The notes: generated by a model from the letters alone, not told the origin. A stretch of 64,000 nt of DNA from Sphaerimonospora sp050942215 (GCF_050942215.1 NZ_CP192056.1:3472001-3536000); one strand, 5' to 3'. Positions 41,274 to 50,515 are shown, numbered from the stretch's first letter. A program made the numbers and translations.

Positions 41274-42875
41274 ATGGCGGAAATCCACCAGGCCGTCCTG
41301 GGCCGGAGACGATTCCTGGCCTCACTCGGCATCATCACGGGCGGCGTCGCGCTCGTTCCCGTCCTGGCCGGTTGCGGCGACGACTCCACTCCTGCCCAGC
41401 AGCCCACGCAGCAGCCCACGCAGCAGCCCACGCAGCGGAAGGGCGGCACCGTGATCTTCGGGGTGACGTCGATCTCACCCTACGTGAACCCGCTCACATC
41501 CACGAACTCACGCATCCAGTGGGTCACCGACCCGATCGTGGAATCCCTGTACACCTACGACGACGCGCTCAACTCGGTCCCACTCCTGGCCGACGGTGAG
41601 CCCGAGGTCTCGTCCGACGGGCTGACCTGGACCATCAAGCTGAAGAGCGGCGTGAAGTTCTCCAACGGAGACGACCTCACCGCCGACCATGTCGTCGCCG
41701 TTCTGAAATTCGTCTCGGATCCCAAGTCCTTCAGCGACTGGACCAGTTACTTCGCCTCCTATGTCAAGGAGGTCAAGGCCGTGGACTCGTCGACGGTGCG
41801 GATCTCGCTGAGCAAGCCGTACGGCGTCATGCGCTCGCATCTCACCAACCTGCCGATCGTGCACAAGGACTTCGTGACGAAGACCGACAGCACGGTGGGG
41901 ACCGGACCATTCAAGATCGATAAGCTTGTGCAGGAGCAGAGCGTCGACCTGGTCGCGAACGAGTCCTACAACGGCACCCGGTCCTGGCTCGACGGGGTCC
42001 GGTTCACGGCCATCCCCGAGCCGGCGACCAGGCTCGTCAACCTCCGTGAAGGCAAGATCCACGTGATGACCGACGTGCCTCCGGAGAGCCTCGCCGCCCT
42101 GCAGGGTGACGCCGGTATAAAGGTGCACTCCGTGGCGGCGCCTCTGGACATCATGACGTACTTCGTCGCGAACAAGCCGCCGTTCGACGACCCGCGGCTG
42201 CGTAAGGCGATCGCCCATGCGATGGACCGCAAGGGCGTCCGAGACGTGGTCTACGCGGGCACGGCGCAGATCGCACAGGGGCCGATCAACCCCTCCCAGG
42301 AGGGGCACAACCCCGGATCCGCGAACTACAGCGAGGAACCCGACGTCGAAGCGGCGAAGGCGTTGATGGCGGAGGCGGGCGTCGACACCATCGAGTTCAG
42401 CCTGATGATCTCGAACACCTCCAACACGATGAAGAACGTCGGGCAGGTGCTCGTCGAGGGCTGGAAGAAGGCGGGCATCAACGCCACCCTAGAGACGCTG
42501 GACACCGGCGCGTGGGTGACGAACTGGGGATCAGGCAAGTACCAGCTGGCGATGACCCTGTACGAGAGCGGGTTCGGCGGTGGGCGCACCTGCTTCACGG
42601 CCATCACCACCAAACACTCCGGCCACCCGCTGAACTTCGGCTATGCCAACCCGCAGGTCGACCGGTTGATGGACGAGGCGTGGCAGACTCCGGACGAGGC
42701 GGAGCGGACGGCGAAGTGCAAGGAGATCGACGCCCTGCTCGCCGATGACGCGATCGGGATCCCGCCCGTGTACCCCAAGTTCATCGTGGCACAGCGCACG
42801 GATGTGACCTCGCTCGACGAGGGGCTGATGTCCATCGGGCGGCTCAAGGCGGCGCCCCTGCGAATGCAGGCATGA
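41274..42875 (+). CDS. ABC transporter substrate-binding lipoprotein (family 5)
   Basis: A 533-residue binding protein of the peptide/opine/nickel class. The N-terminus has a Tat-like GRRRFLASLG and then the lipobox VLAGC, followed by a short QQPT repeat linker. The mature part begins GGTVIFGVTSISPYVNPLTS and has PVPLLADGEP-like text (NSVPLLADGEPEVSSDGLTW) with FSNGDDLTADHVVAVL. It captures the substrate outside the cell. The 34-nt gap before it holds AATGGGAG-type ribosome text. The next gene overlaps its stop as ATGA. Confidence 0.92.
   Translation: MAEIHQAVLGRRRFLASLGIITGGVALVPVLAGCGDDSTPAQQPTQQPTQQPTQRKGGTVIFGVTSISPYVNPLTSTNSRIQWVTDPIVESLYTYDDALNSVPLLADGEPEVSSDGLTWTIKLKSGVKFSNGDDLTADHVVAVLKFVSDPKSFSDWTSYFASYVKEVKAVDSSTVRISLSKPYGVMRSHLTNLPIVHKDFVTKTDSTVGTGPFKIDKLVQEQSVDLVANESYNGTRSWLDGVRFTAIPEPATRLVNLREGKIHVMTDVPPESLAALQGDAGIKVHSVAAPLDIMTYFVANKPPFDDPRLRKAIAHAMDRKGVRDVVYAGTAQIAQGPINPSQEGHNPGSANYSEEPDVEAAKALMAEAGVDTIEFSLMISNTSNTMKNVGQVLVEGWKKAGINATLETLDTGAWVTNWGSGKYQLAMTLYESGFGGGRTCFTAITTKHSGHPLNFGYANPQVDRLMDEAWQTPDEAERTAKCKEIDALLADDAIGIPPVYPKFIVAQRTDVTSLDEGLMSIGRLKAAPLRMQA
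41397..41432 (+). repeat. Three 12-nt tandem repeats coding for the QQPT linker
   Basis: The unit CAGCAGCCCACG is repeated three times without change, giving QQPT x3 directly after the lipid-anchored Cys region. Copy number could vary between strains and would alter the linker length. Confidence 0.9.
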
Positions 42876-43837
42876 GGTTCTCCGCGGTGTCCGAGCTACT
42901 CAGAGTCGAAGGGCTGAACGTCGTCTACCGGACGCGCGGCGGGTCGCTTCCCGCCGTGCGCGACGTCTCGCTGACGCTGCGGAGAGGCGAGATCCTGGGA
43001 TTGGTGGGCGAGTCGGGCTCGGGCAAGAGCACGGTCCTCACGGCCTTGATGCGCATGCTGCCGCGGAGCACCCGGGTGGCGGCGGAACGCGTCGACTTCG
43101 CCGGCACGGACCTGTTCTCCCTTGGGGACGACTCGATGCGGCGGCTGCGCGGCCGCCGCATCGGCCTCATCCCGCAACGCCCGATGACCTCGCTGTCTCC
43201 GGTGACCACGGTGCGCAAGCAACTCGCGCTGCTCAGCGGCGGTGTGATCGACGACGCGTGCGCACATCGGCTTCTTGGGGAAGTCGGGCTCGGAGGCCTG
43301 TCCGACCGGCTCGGCGACTACCCGTTCCAGTTCTCCGGCGGGCAGCTGCAGCGCATGCTCATGGCCATCGCCGTCCTCGCCCACGAGCCGGACCTCGTGC
43401 TGGCCGATGAGCCGACCACCACCCTGGACGTGACGGTTCAGGCGCAGATCCTGCGCCTCCTGCTCGACCTGAGGAACCGGCTCGGCAACTCAGTGATCTT
43501 CGTCAGTCACGACCTCGCAGCCCTGTCACAGGTATGCGACCGTGTCGGGGTCATGTACGGCGGGCACCTGGTCGAGATGGCCGAGACCCGCGACCTGTTC
43601 ACGAAGCCCCAGCACCCCTATACGCGTGCGCTCCTGGACGCTCTGCCGGCGCGGCGGGCACGCGGAGAACGGCTACGTGCGATTCCCGGCACCGTCAGCG
43701 GCTCGCACCACCTGTCCGGGTGCCCCTTCGCGCCCAGATGCGATGCCGCCACGCACCTTTGCGCCGTCGACACCCCACCGCCTCGCCGGGTGGGCAGCTC
43801 GACGGTGCGCTGCCACCACGCGGGGGCCGCCTCGTGA
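42872..43837 (+). CDS. Peptide-type ABC transporter ATPase (DppD type)
   Basis: A 321-residue ATPase. Walker A is GESGSGKST, the signature is FSGGQLQRML, and Walker B is DLVLADEPTTTLD. The C-terminal oligopeptide-family extension has HPYTRALLDALP and the Cys-rich CPFAPRCDAATHLC, which in relatives binds an iron-sulfur cluster or metal. It overlaps both neighbours by 4 nt. With DppF it powers the importer. Confidence 0.93.
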   Translation: MRFSAVSELLRVEGLNVVYRTRGGSLPAVRDVSLTLRRGEILGLVGESGSGKSTVLTALMRMLPRSTRVAAERVDFAGTDLFSLGDDSMRRLRGRRIGLIPQRPMTSLSPVTTVRKQLALLSGGVIDDACAHRLLGEVGLGGLSDRLGDYPFQFSGGQLQRMLMAIAVLAHEPDLVLADEPTTTLDVTVQAQILRLLLDLRNRLGNSVIFVSHDLAALSQVCDRVGVMYGGHLVEMAETRDLFTKPQHPYTRALLDALPARRARGERLRAIPGTVSGSHHLSGCPFAPRCDAATHLCAVDTPPPRRVGSSTVRCHHAGAAS

Positions 43838-44871
43838 CCGCGGAGCTGCCTCGGGACCCCATGGTCCACGTCGCCGGTCTCGTCAAGCGTTTCCCGGTCG
43901 GGGCCGCACGGCGATCGAATCAGGTCGTCCACGCGGTGGACGGAATAGACGTCGACGTCCCCGCCGGCCGGACTCTGGCGATCGTCGGAGAGTCGGGATG
44001 CGGAAAGTCCACGGTCGCCAAGGCGATGGTGGGTCTGATCACACCGACCGCCGGAGAGATCCTCATCGGTGGCAAGAGGGTCCCGCCGGTGACCTCGAAG
44101 GCACGGCACGAGCGCCGGAGGGTGCAGCTGGTGTCGCAGAGCCCGTGGTCGGCGCTGAACCGGCGCAAGACCGTGCGGCACATCGTCTCGCAGCCGCTGG
44201 TCGTACACCGGCTGCTCGCCTCCCGCCAGGCGCGGGAGACGAGGGTTCGCGAACTGGTGGAGCGCGTGGGGCTCGCGCCCGAGTACCTGGACCGGCGGGC
44301 CCATGAACTCAGCGGCGGAGAACTGCAGCGCGTGACGATCGCACGTGCGCTGGCGGTCGGTCCCGATGTCCTGGTCCTCGACGAGCCTACGGCCAGTCTC
44401 GACGTCAGCGTCAAGGCGATTCTCGTCAACCTGCTGACGGACCTGCAACGCGACCTCGGACTCACCTATGTGCTGATCACCCATGAACTCGACATCGCAC
44501 TTCACTTGGCGGATCGCGTCGCGGTCATGTACCTCGGCAGGCTCGTCGAGGTCGGCCCGGTCGCGGACGTCTTCGAGCGTCCCGGCCATCCCTACACCCG
44601 CGCGCTGCTGGCGGCCGTACCGTCCGTGAACGACCTGGGCATGCCTCCGGTCGTCTCGCTGAAAGGCGAGGTCCCATCGGCCGTCGACGTGCCGGCAGGG
44701 TGCGGATTCCACACCCGTTGTCCCTTCGCCGAGCAGGTCTGCCGTGAAGCGACTCCGACGCCGGTGGCGCACGGCGACACGGTCGTGGCCTGCCTGCGCC
44801 TCGCCGACCTGCCGGGTCCGCCGGCCGGCACCCCTCCCACTCGCACGAACCGAACGGAGAGCTCAGCATGA
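43834..44871 (+). CDS. Peptide-type ABC transporter ATPase (DppF type)
   Basis: A 345-residue ATPase starting with GTG 43834. Walker A is GESGCGKST, the signature is LSGGELQRVTIAR and Walker B is VLVLDEPTASLD. The C-terminus has HPYTRALLAAVPS and the Cys-rich FHTRCPFAEQVC. It overlaps the DppD stop (GTGA) and the nitrilase-like start (ATGA). It completes a five-gene importer set within the operon. Confidence 0.93.
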   Translation: MTAELPRDPMVHVAGLVKRFPVGAARRSNQVVHAVDGIDVDVPAGRTLAIVGESGCGKSTVAKAMVGLITPTAGEILIGGKRVPPVTSKARHERRRVQLVSQSPWSALNRRKTVRHIVSQPLVVHRLLASRQARETRVRELVERVGLAPEYLDRRAHELSGGELQRVTIARALAVGPDVLVLDEPTASLDVSVKAILVNLLTDLQRDLGLTYVLITHELDIALHLADRVAVMYLGRLVEVGPVADVFERPGHPYTRALLAAVPSVNDLGMPPVVSLKGEVPSAVDVPAGCGFHTRCPFAEQVCREATPTPVAHGDTVVACLRLADLPGPPAGTPPTRTNRTESSA

Positions 44872-45902
44872 ACGACATCGACATCACCGGCGACGGCGGA
44901 TACTCCACCGTCGAACTGGCGAAAGACGAGTGGACGCTCGGCGTCGTACAGTCGCGTGTGCACCCGGCGGCGAACGACGCCGAGCAGAAGGCGAACCTCA
45001 CGCACATGCTGCACCTGATCGACAACGCCTTCCACTATGGCCACGGCCCGGACTTCCTCATGTTCCACGAGTTCCCGATCAGCGGTTGGGACTCCTGGAC
45101 GAGGGCCGAGGCCGAACGGCGGGCGATCGAGGTCCCCGGCCCGGAGACCCAGCAGATCTCCGCCAAGGCGCGCCAGTACGGCTGCTACATCTCGTTCGGC
45201 GCATATGTGCGGGACCCCGATTGGCCCGGCCATCTGCTCAGCATCACGACGCTCATCGACCCCGACGGCGAGATCATCGCCAAGCACTGGAAGGCACGCA
45301 ACGTCAAGGGGGTCTTCCCCGGTTTCGAGCTCTTTACGACGACGGTCTACGACGTCCTCGACGAGTACATTGAGCGTTACGGCGCGGACGCGGTGCTCCC
45401 CGTGGCCCGCACGCCGCTGGGTAACATCTCGATGTCGTCGACCCAGCTGGAACCCGAGCTGTACAGGGCGCTGGCGATGAAGGGCGCCGAGATAGTGCTG
45501 CGCACCGTGACCGGCAGCTTCTATGAGGTGGACGTCCGTTCCACGGCCCTGCACAACGGCATTTACTGCGCGGTCGCCAACAACTCGCTCCTATTGCCCG
45601 AGGGACCGTTCTTCCAAGACACCGGAGCGGGCGGCTCGGCGATCTACAGCCCTGACGGCGAGCCGCTCGCCGGTCCGGCGGACAAGTTCGAGGCGTTGCT
45701 CACGGCCCGGATCCCCATCCGGCGGTACCGTGCCCGGCATCGTCAGCCCGACATCCACCTGGATCTCATACGCCCCGTCTTCAGCAGGTACGTCAGCCGT
45801 TACGAGCCGAACCTCTTCTCCCGTTATCAGCCTGACGATCTCGCCGACGCGGCCGCTTACCTGGCCGACAAGTCCCGCTGGGCGACGCCGTCACCGAAGT
45901 GA
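44868..45902 (+). CDS. Nitrilase-superfamily protein with Ser in place of the catalytic Cys
   Basis: A 344-residue C-N hydrolase-fold protein. The catalytic Glu is in LMFHEFPISG (E68) and the Lys in HWKARNVKG (K142). The third motif, normally ending C-x-D-x-R-F-P-E-x-x-R, reads ISMSSTQLEPELYRAL, so the Cys position (six before the Pro, residue 190) is Ser. The following GAEIVLRTV fits the family. It may be inactive, use Ser, or have a binding role. It overlaps the DppF stop by 4 nt, so it is part of the importer operon. A C-N hydrolase would suit an amide or nitrile substrate. Confidence 0.82.
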   Translation: MNDIDITGDGGYSTVELAKDEWTLGVVQSRVHPAANDAEQKANLTHMLHLIDNAFHYGHGPDFLMFHEFPISGWDSWTRAEAERRAIEVPGPETQQISAKARQYGCYISFGAYVRDPDWPGHLLSITTLIDPDGEIIAKHWKARNVKGVFPGFELFTTTVYDVLDEYIERYGADAVLPVARTPLGNISMSSTQLEPELYRALAMKGAEIVLRTVTGSFYEVDVRSTALHNGIYCAVANNSLLLPEGPFFQDTGAGGSAIYSPDGEPLAGPADKFEALLTARIPIRRYRARHRQPDIHLDLIRPVFSRYVSRYEPNLFSRYQPDDLADAAAYLADKSRWATPSPK

Positions 45903-45974
45903 GGCGACGCACACCCGGGACGGATCGAGGGCGGCCCGGGGGTGGGACGGCCCTTGGCCGAAGGAGGAAGATCC

Positions 45975-46058
45975 ATGACCAAGGACCGCCCGATGTCCGG
46001 CGCGGCTGAAGCCGCGCGCTCTGATCAAGCGGTCCTCTGGCGGAGCCGGCCCGGATAG
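45975..46058 (+). pseudogene. Cut 5' end of a gene with a strong ribosome site
   Basis: AAGGAGGAAG lies 4 nt before an ATG at 45975. The frame reads MTKDRPMSGAAEAARSDQAV and then runs into sequence that matches the 3' end of livF in the opposite direction, with a stop at 46058. The 27-residue product is probably the first ~15 codons of a lost gene of the same operon, 72 nt after the nitrilase-like gene. The lost gene cannot be named. Confidence 0.5.
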
Positions 46059-46152
46059 GCCGCCTGGACCCGGGGGTCCTCCCGGAGTTCGGCGCCGGTG
46101 CCCTCCGCGGAGACCCGTCCGCGCTCCAGGACATAGCCCCGGTCGGCCAGCT
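46021..46152 (-). pseudogene. livF 3'-end remnant
   Basis: These 132 nt align without gaps to 53984-54115, the end of the intact livF, with 11 mismatches by eye (about 92% identity). On the minus strand the frame is kept and reads LADRGYVLERGRVSAEGTGA and on to the stop. It holds only the last ~41 codons. The mismatches suggest it came from a related livF or has drifted since duplication. It sits directly against the cut gene start at 45975 and shows a past rearrangement. Confidence 0.85.
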
Positions 46153-46214
46153 ACGCCGGCTTCGACCTCGCCGCCACACCGCCTTCGGCTGATCACCGAC
46201 GACAGCATGAACCA

Positions 46215-46252
46215 CGATGAGACCCCCCGCCGAACGGCGGGGGGTCTCATCG
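46215..46252. terminator. Strong hairpin between convergent units
   Basis: A perfect 17-bp stem (46215-46231 with 46236-46252) closes a 4-nt loop. It lies between the rightward importer operon (with its remnants) and the leftward NTF2-like gene. In 45903-46263 only remnants and this hairpin are seen. Confidence 0.85.
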
Positions 46253-46263
46253 TCGCCGTGGGT

Positions 46264-46707
46264 TCAGCCCCGGTCGAGGCCGGTCCTCCCCTCGGGCCAC
46301 CAGTCACCGGCGCCGTAGGGGTCCTCGAGCGGCTGGGAACCGTGCTCGTGCACGATCCGCCAGCGCCCGTTCTCCATCCGGAACAGCCAGGTCATCCGCA
46401 GCCGCAGCGGAGTCACCGTGTCACCGCCGCGGACCCGGTAATCGATCACTCCCATCACCTGGGCGAGTTCGGCGGTGTCGAAACTGAACGGGCCCTCGAC
46501 CCACTCCCACGCCTCGATGCCCACTCCGGCCCTGAAATAGGCGGCCCAGCCCTCCCGCAGCCGCTCGCCGCCCCGCGTGGTCCACCGCGGTCCCTCAACG
46601 TACATGTACGCGTCCGGCCGGTCGGAGAAGATGCCGACGACCTTCTCCAGATCCCTGGCGACCACGGCGTTCAACATGCTCTCGGCGGCCTGTACGGCGG
46701 TGTTCAC
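46264..46707 (-). CDS. NTF2-like / SnoaL-fold protein
   Basis: A 147-residue protein with the usual pattern of this fold: AAESMLNAVVARDLEKVVGI, DAYMYVEGPRWTTRGGERLR, FSFDTAELAQVMGVIDYRVR and a C-terminal MTWLFRMENGRWRIVHEHGS. Such proteins may be small isomerases, hydrolases or binding proteins; this one cannot be assigned. GTG 46707 has a GGAGG site upstream. It lies after the second importer on the same strand, with a 109-nt gap, and may be its last gene. Confidence 0.82.
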   Translation of the reverse strand: MNTAVQAAESMLNAVVARDLEKVVGIFSDRPDAYMYVEGPRWTTRGGERLREGWAAYFRAGVGIEAWEWVEGPFSFDTAELAQVMGVIDYRVRGGDTVTPLRLRMTWLFRMENGRWRIVHEHGSQPLEDPYGAGDWWPEGRTGLDRG

Positions 46708-46816
46708 CTCTCCGTCCTCCTCTCTCGTGTCTTCTCGTGTCGCTCGAAGGCGCCGGGCTGATTCATCTTGCTCCTCGGGTTCACCGGCTACGCGGGATCG
46801 CGACGCCGTGGGATCG

Positions 46817-47752
46817 TCAAAGCCGGACGCAGGCGACCCGGTGGGCCGGGGCGCGGTCGACCAGCGGAATCGGCCCGGCGGTGCACTCCGCGGCCGCACG
46901 GTGGCAGCGTTCGAAGAACGGGCAGTGCGAACGGCCGGCGGGCCGCTCGGCCCGCACCGGCAGCACCGGCAGCTCCGCGCGCGGGTCGAGCGGCAGGCGG
47001 GCGCTGAGCAACGCCTGCGTGTACGGGTGCCGCGGTGAGCCGAGGACCTCGTCGGTGGGTCCGCTCTCGACCACCTCGCCGCGGTACATCACCAGCACCC
47101 GATCCGACAGATGGCTGATCGTCTCGACGTCATGGGAGATCAGGCAGTAGGTCAGCCCCTCCTCCCGCTGGATCGAGCCGAGCAGGTCGAGGATGTCGCC
47201 GCGGATCGACCGGTCCAGGGCCGAGGTCGGCTCGTCCAGCAGCACCAGGCGCGGCCGGGTGACGATCGCCCGGGCGATCCCGACGCGCTGCTGCTCTCCG
47301 CCGCTGAGCCGCCCGGGATATCGTTCCTGCAGGTCCGGCCCGAGGCCGACCCGGCTGAGCGCCTCCCGCGCCGCGCTCGTCCGCTCACCGGCCGCGGCGC
47401 GGCCGGGACGCTGCACTTCGAGCGGTTCCAGCACCGACTCCAGCGCGGTGCGCCGGGGGTCGAGCGAGGCGAACGGCTCCTGGAAGACGATCCCGATGGA
47501 GGTGCGCAGCGTACGCCGCTCCCGGCCGGACATGGTCGAGAGGTCCCGCCCGTCGAAGACGACGGTTCCCTCGTCCGGGGGCAGGAGACCGACCGCGATC
47601 CGGGCCACGGTCGACTTGCCCGATCCGCTCTCACCGATGACGCCGAGCACCTCGCCCTCGGGGATGGCGAAGGACACACCGTTCACCGCCCGCACCACAC
47701 CTGTGCCGCTCCTGAACCGCTTGTGCACGTCCACGACATCGAGCAGGCTCAC
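46817..47752 (-). CDS. Peptide-type ABC transporter ATPase (DppF type), second importer
   Basis: A 311-residue ATPase. It starts VSLLDVVDVHKRFRSGTGVV and has Walker A GESGSGKST, signature LSGGEQQRVGIARAI and Walker B LVLLDEPTSALD. It ends with HPYTQALLSARLP and a Cys-containing CPFFERCHRAAAEC. The GTG at 47752 overlaps the preceding stop as GTGA. It works with the ATPase at 47749-48579. Confidence 0.92.
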   Translation of the reverse strand: MSLLDVVDVHKRFRSGTGVVRAVNGVSFAIPEGEVLGVIGESGSGKSTVARIAVGLLPPDEGTVVFDGRDLSTMSGRERRTLRTSIGIVFQEPFASLDPRRTALESVLEPLEVQRPGRAAAGERTSAAREALSRVGLGPDLQERYPGRLSGGEQQRVGIARAIVTRPRLVLLDEPTSALDRSIRGDILDLLGSIQREEGLTYCLISHDVETISHLSDRVLVMYRGEVVESGPTDEVLGSPRHPYTQALLSARLPLDPRAELPVLPVRAERPAGRSHCPFFERCHRAAAECTAGPIPLVDRAPAHRVACVRL

Positions 47753-48579
47753 CGTCCCTCCCTTCCCGCGGGCGGCGCCGGCTCCGGCGCCCCCGGCCGG
47801 CGCAGCAAGGCCCGGGTGTAGGGGTCTCGCGGATCGGCGAAGACCTGCCGCACGGGCCCGGACTCGACGACTCGGCCCCGGTGCAGCACGGTGACCTCGT
47901 CGCAGTAATGGGCGACGACGCCCAGGTCGTGAGTGATCAGCAGGATGCCGAGTCCCCGGTCGGCCCGCAGGCCCGCCAGCAGATCGAGCACCCGGCGCTG
48001 AACGGTCAGATCGAGCGCACTGGTGGGTTCGTCGGCCAGCAGCAGGGCCGGACTGAGCGCGGTGGCGATCGCGATCACCACGCGTTGCGCCATGCCGCCG
48101 CTGAGCTGGAACGGATACTGCCTCAGCACCGCCTCCGGATCGGGCATGCCGACCTCGGCCAGGCACTCGGCGGCCCTGGCCAGGTGCTGAGCGCGCGATC
48201 CCGGCACCCGATGCTGGCGGAAGAACGTACGGAACTGGGCGCCGACCGTCATCAGCGGATGCAGCGACCCGGCCCCGTCCTGGCCGATGTATCCGATCCG
48301 GGACCCGCGCAACCGCCGCAGCTCCTTCGCCGAACACCGCAGCAGGTCCCCGGCGTCGGCGAAGTCGATCCGCCCGGACACCCTGGCGTTGTGCGCCGAC
48401 AGCCCCAGCACCGCCTTGATCAGGCTCGATTTGCCGGAGCCCGAGCCGCCCACGAGGCCGTGAACGCGGCCCCTGCCGACCGCCAGGTGGGCGCCGGACA
48501 GGGCATCGGCGGACTTACCACGGGCCAGCTCGTAGCGAACCGACAGGTCGTGGATGGAAAGGATCGGATCATTCGTCAT
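47749..48579 (-). CDS. Peptide-type ABC transporter ATPase (DppD type), second importer
   Basis: A 276-residue ATPase. Walker A is GGSGSGKSS, the signature LSGGMAQRVVIAIA and Walker B LLLADEPTSALD, with ITHDLGVVAHYCDEV as the switch region. It is shorter than the DppD protein at 42872 because it ends soon after DPYTRALLRRPG and lacks the Cys-rich extension. The ATG overlaps the permease stop as ATGA. Confidence 0.92.
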   Translation of the reverse strand: MTNDPILSIHDLSVRYELARGKSADALSGAHLAVGRGRVHGLVGGSGSGKSSLIKAVLGLSAHNARVSGRIDFADAGDLLRCSAKELRRLRGSRIGYIGQDGAGSLHPLMTVGAQFRTFFRQHRVPGSRAQHLARAAECLAEVGMPDPEAVLRQYPFQLSGGMAQRVVIAIATALSPALLLADEPTSALDLTVQRRVLDLLAGLRADRGLGILLITHDLGVVAHYCDEVTVLHRGRVVESGPVRQVFADPRDPYTRALLRRPGAPEPAPPAGREGR

Positions 48580-49433
48580 GACAGCTCACCGAACCTGCCC
48601 GTGCTGCGGATCGCGTTCGCGATCAGGTTGAAGCAGACGACGTTGACGAAAACCGCCAGGCCCGGGAACAGCGTCGGCCACCAGATTCCGGAGGTCAGGG
48701 CGCCGACGCTGTCCGCGATCATGCCACCCCACGTCGGCGTGGGCGGCGCCACACCGACGCCCAGGAAGCTGAGGGAGGAGATGGCGAGGAACGCCGAGGC
48801 CGCGATCAGCGCGGCCTGGGCCAGGATGATCTCGGTGACGTTCGGCAGCACATGCCTGATCAGGATGCGGGGGGTGGAGACTCCGTATGCCCTGGCCGCC
48901 TCGACGTAGCGGGCGGTGCTCACCGCGAGCACCTCGCTGCGTACGACCCGGATGAACGACGGCGCCGCGTAGAGCACGATGGCCACCACGATCATGTAGG
49001 CCTTGCTGCCGCTGAGCGCCACCAGGGCCAGGATCAGGATCAGGAGCGGCAGCGCCTGGAACGCGTCGATCAATCGCATCATGCGCTCGCCGAGCCTGGC
49101 GGAGTAGCCGAACCAGGCGCCGATCGGGGCGCCGATGACGAGGGCCAGCAGCGTCGCCGCCAGGGTCAGCGGCAGGTCGGTCCGCCCGGCCCACAGGGTC
49201 CGGGAGAACAGGTCGGCGCCGACCCGGTCGGTGCCGAACCAGTTCTGCGCGCTGGGGGGCTCGAGCACCCTGGCCGCGTCGGTGGCGAAGGGCTCCAGGG
49301 TCCATCCGAACAGGTAGGGGTAGAGCACCAGTGTGGCGATCACGGCGACCGATCCCCACAGCTGGATCCGGGCCCGGCGTCTCGCCCGCGCCAGAGAGGA
49401 GCGCCCGGTGCGTCGATGGGTGACGGAGGTCAT
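48576..49433 (-). CDS. Peptide-type ABC transporter permease (DppC type), second importer
   Basis: A 285-residue permease. An Arg-rich N-terminus is followed by a first span and NWFGTDRVGADLFSRTLWAG, equivalent to the DppC hallmark. The EAA loop is YVEAARAYGVSTPRILIRHV, then LSFLGVGVAPPTPTWGGMIA. It overlaps both neighbours by 4 nt. Confidence 0.92.
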   Translation of the reverse strand: MTSVTHRRTGRSSLARARRRARIQLWGSVAVIATLVLYPYLFGWTLEPFATDAARVLEPPSAQNWFGTDRVGADLFSRTLWAGRTDLPLTLAATLLALVIGAPIGAWFGYSARLGERMMRLIDAFQALPLLILILALVALSGSKAYMIVVAIVLYAAPSFIRVVRSEVLAVSTARYVEAARAYGVSTPRILIRHVLPNVTEIILAQAALIAASAFLAISSLSFLGVGVAPPTPTWGGMIADSVGALTSGIWWPTLFPGLAVFVNVVCFNLIANAIRSTGRFGELS

Positions 49434-50461
49434 CCGGGGTTCCCCCTGCCGATCGGGATCCGCGGGTCGAGCAGGCCGGACAGCACGTCCATCGCCAGGT
49501 AGACGACGACGGTCGCGCCTCCGGCGAACAGCACGATCGCCTGGATCACCGGCAGATCGACCTTCTGCATCGAGTCGACGGTCCACTGGCCGAAACCGCC
49601 CCAGGAGAACACCTTCTCGATGATCGCGGCCCCGCCGATCAGTCCGGCCAGCAGCATGGCCGTGTAGGTCAGCAGGGGCACCCGGGCGATCAGCAGGGCG
49701 CTGCGGACGACCCGCCACTCCGACCATCCGCAGGCGCGGGCGAAGCGGACGCATTCCATGGCCAGCGCGTTGCCGAGCAGGGCTCGGGAGATCCGGGCGA
49801 TCAGCGCGCTGTAGGTGAGGCCGAGCGTGAGCACGGGGAGGATCAGGTGCCGTACGGCGTCCGCGAAGACAGACCACTGTCCGGCGAGCAGCGCGTCGGC
49901 CGGTATCGATCCGGTGACCTTGGGCGGCACGTCGGTTCCGATGCTCAACTGGCCCTCGGGACCGGGTAGGACGCCCAGGCCGGTCGCGAACACCACGATC
50001 AGGACGAGTGCCAGCAGGAAGTCGGGGACCGCCTGGAGCACGGTGACGATGCCGCCGGAGGCGGAGGCGGGCCTGCGTCCGGCGTAGTAACCGCCGATGA
50101 CGCCGATGCCGACGACGGCGGCGAGCGCCAGGGCCGGAAGGATCAAGGTGAGGGTGGCGGGCAGCCGTTCCGCGATCTCACCGCTCACCGGCTGCCCTGT
50201 CGCGTAGGAGCTGCCGAGGTCCCCACCGAGCAGGGAGCCGAGGTAGTCGGTGAACCGCTCGATCAGCGGACGGTCGAGACCGAGCCGTGCCCTGATCCCG
50301 GCCACCACCTCGTCGGTGGCCATGGGACCCGCGATCGTCTTGGCCGGGTCCACCGGTAGCACGGAGGTGACCAGGAACGAGATGCTCAGCACCGCCAGGA
50401 TCGTGAACGGCAACGCCGCGACGCGGACCAAGACGAAGCGGAGCAGAGGATGGGATTTCAT
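49430..50461 (-). CDS. Peptide-type ABC transporter permease (DppB type), second importer
   Basis: A 343-residue permease starting MKSHPLLRFVLVRVAALPFT. It has GGDLGSSYATGQPVSGEIAE, the loop CVRFARACGWSEWRVVRSAL and EKVFSWGGFGQWTVDSMQKV. Layout is the same as the DppB protein at 39381 but sequence similarity by eye is low, so the importers are not recent copies. It follows the binding-protein gene after a hairpin in the 105-nt gap. Confidence 0.92.
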   Translation of the reverse strand: MKSHPLLRFVLVRVAALPFTILAVLSISFLVTSVLPVDPAKTIAGPMATDEVVAGIRARLGLDRPLIERFTDYLGSLLGGDLGSSYATGQPVSGEIAERLPATLTLILPALALAAVVGIGVIGGYYAGRRPASASGGIVTVLQAVPDFLLALVLIVVFATGLGVLPGPEGQLSIGTDVPPKVTGSIPADALLAGQWSVFADAVRHLILPVLTLGLTYSALIARISRALLGNALAMECVRFARACGWSEWRVVRSALLIARVPLLTYTAMLLAGLIGGAAIIEKVFSWGGFGQWTVDSMQKVDLPVIQAIVLFAGGATVVVYLAMDVLSGLLDPRIPIGRGNPG

Positions 50462-50515
50462 GCGATCGGCCTTCTCGGGCGGAGTTCGATCGAGGGACGT
50501 CGATCACCCGGCGGC

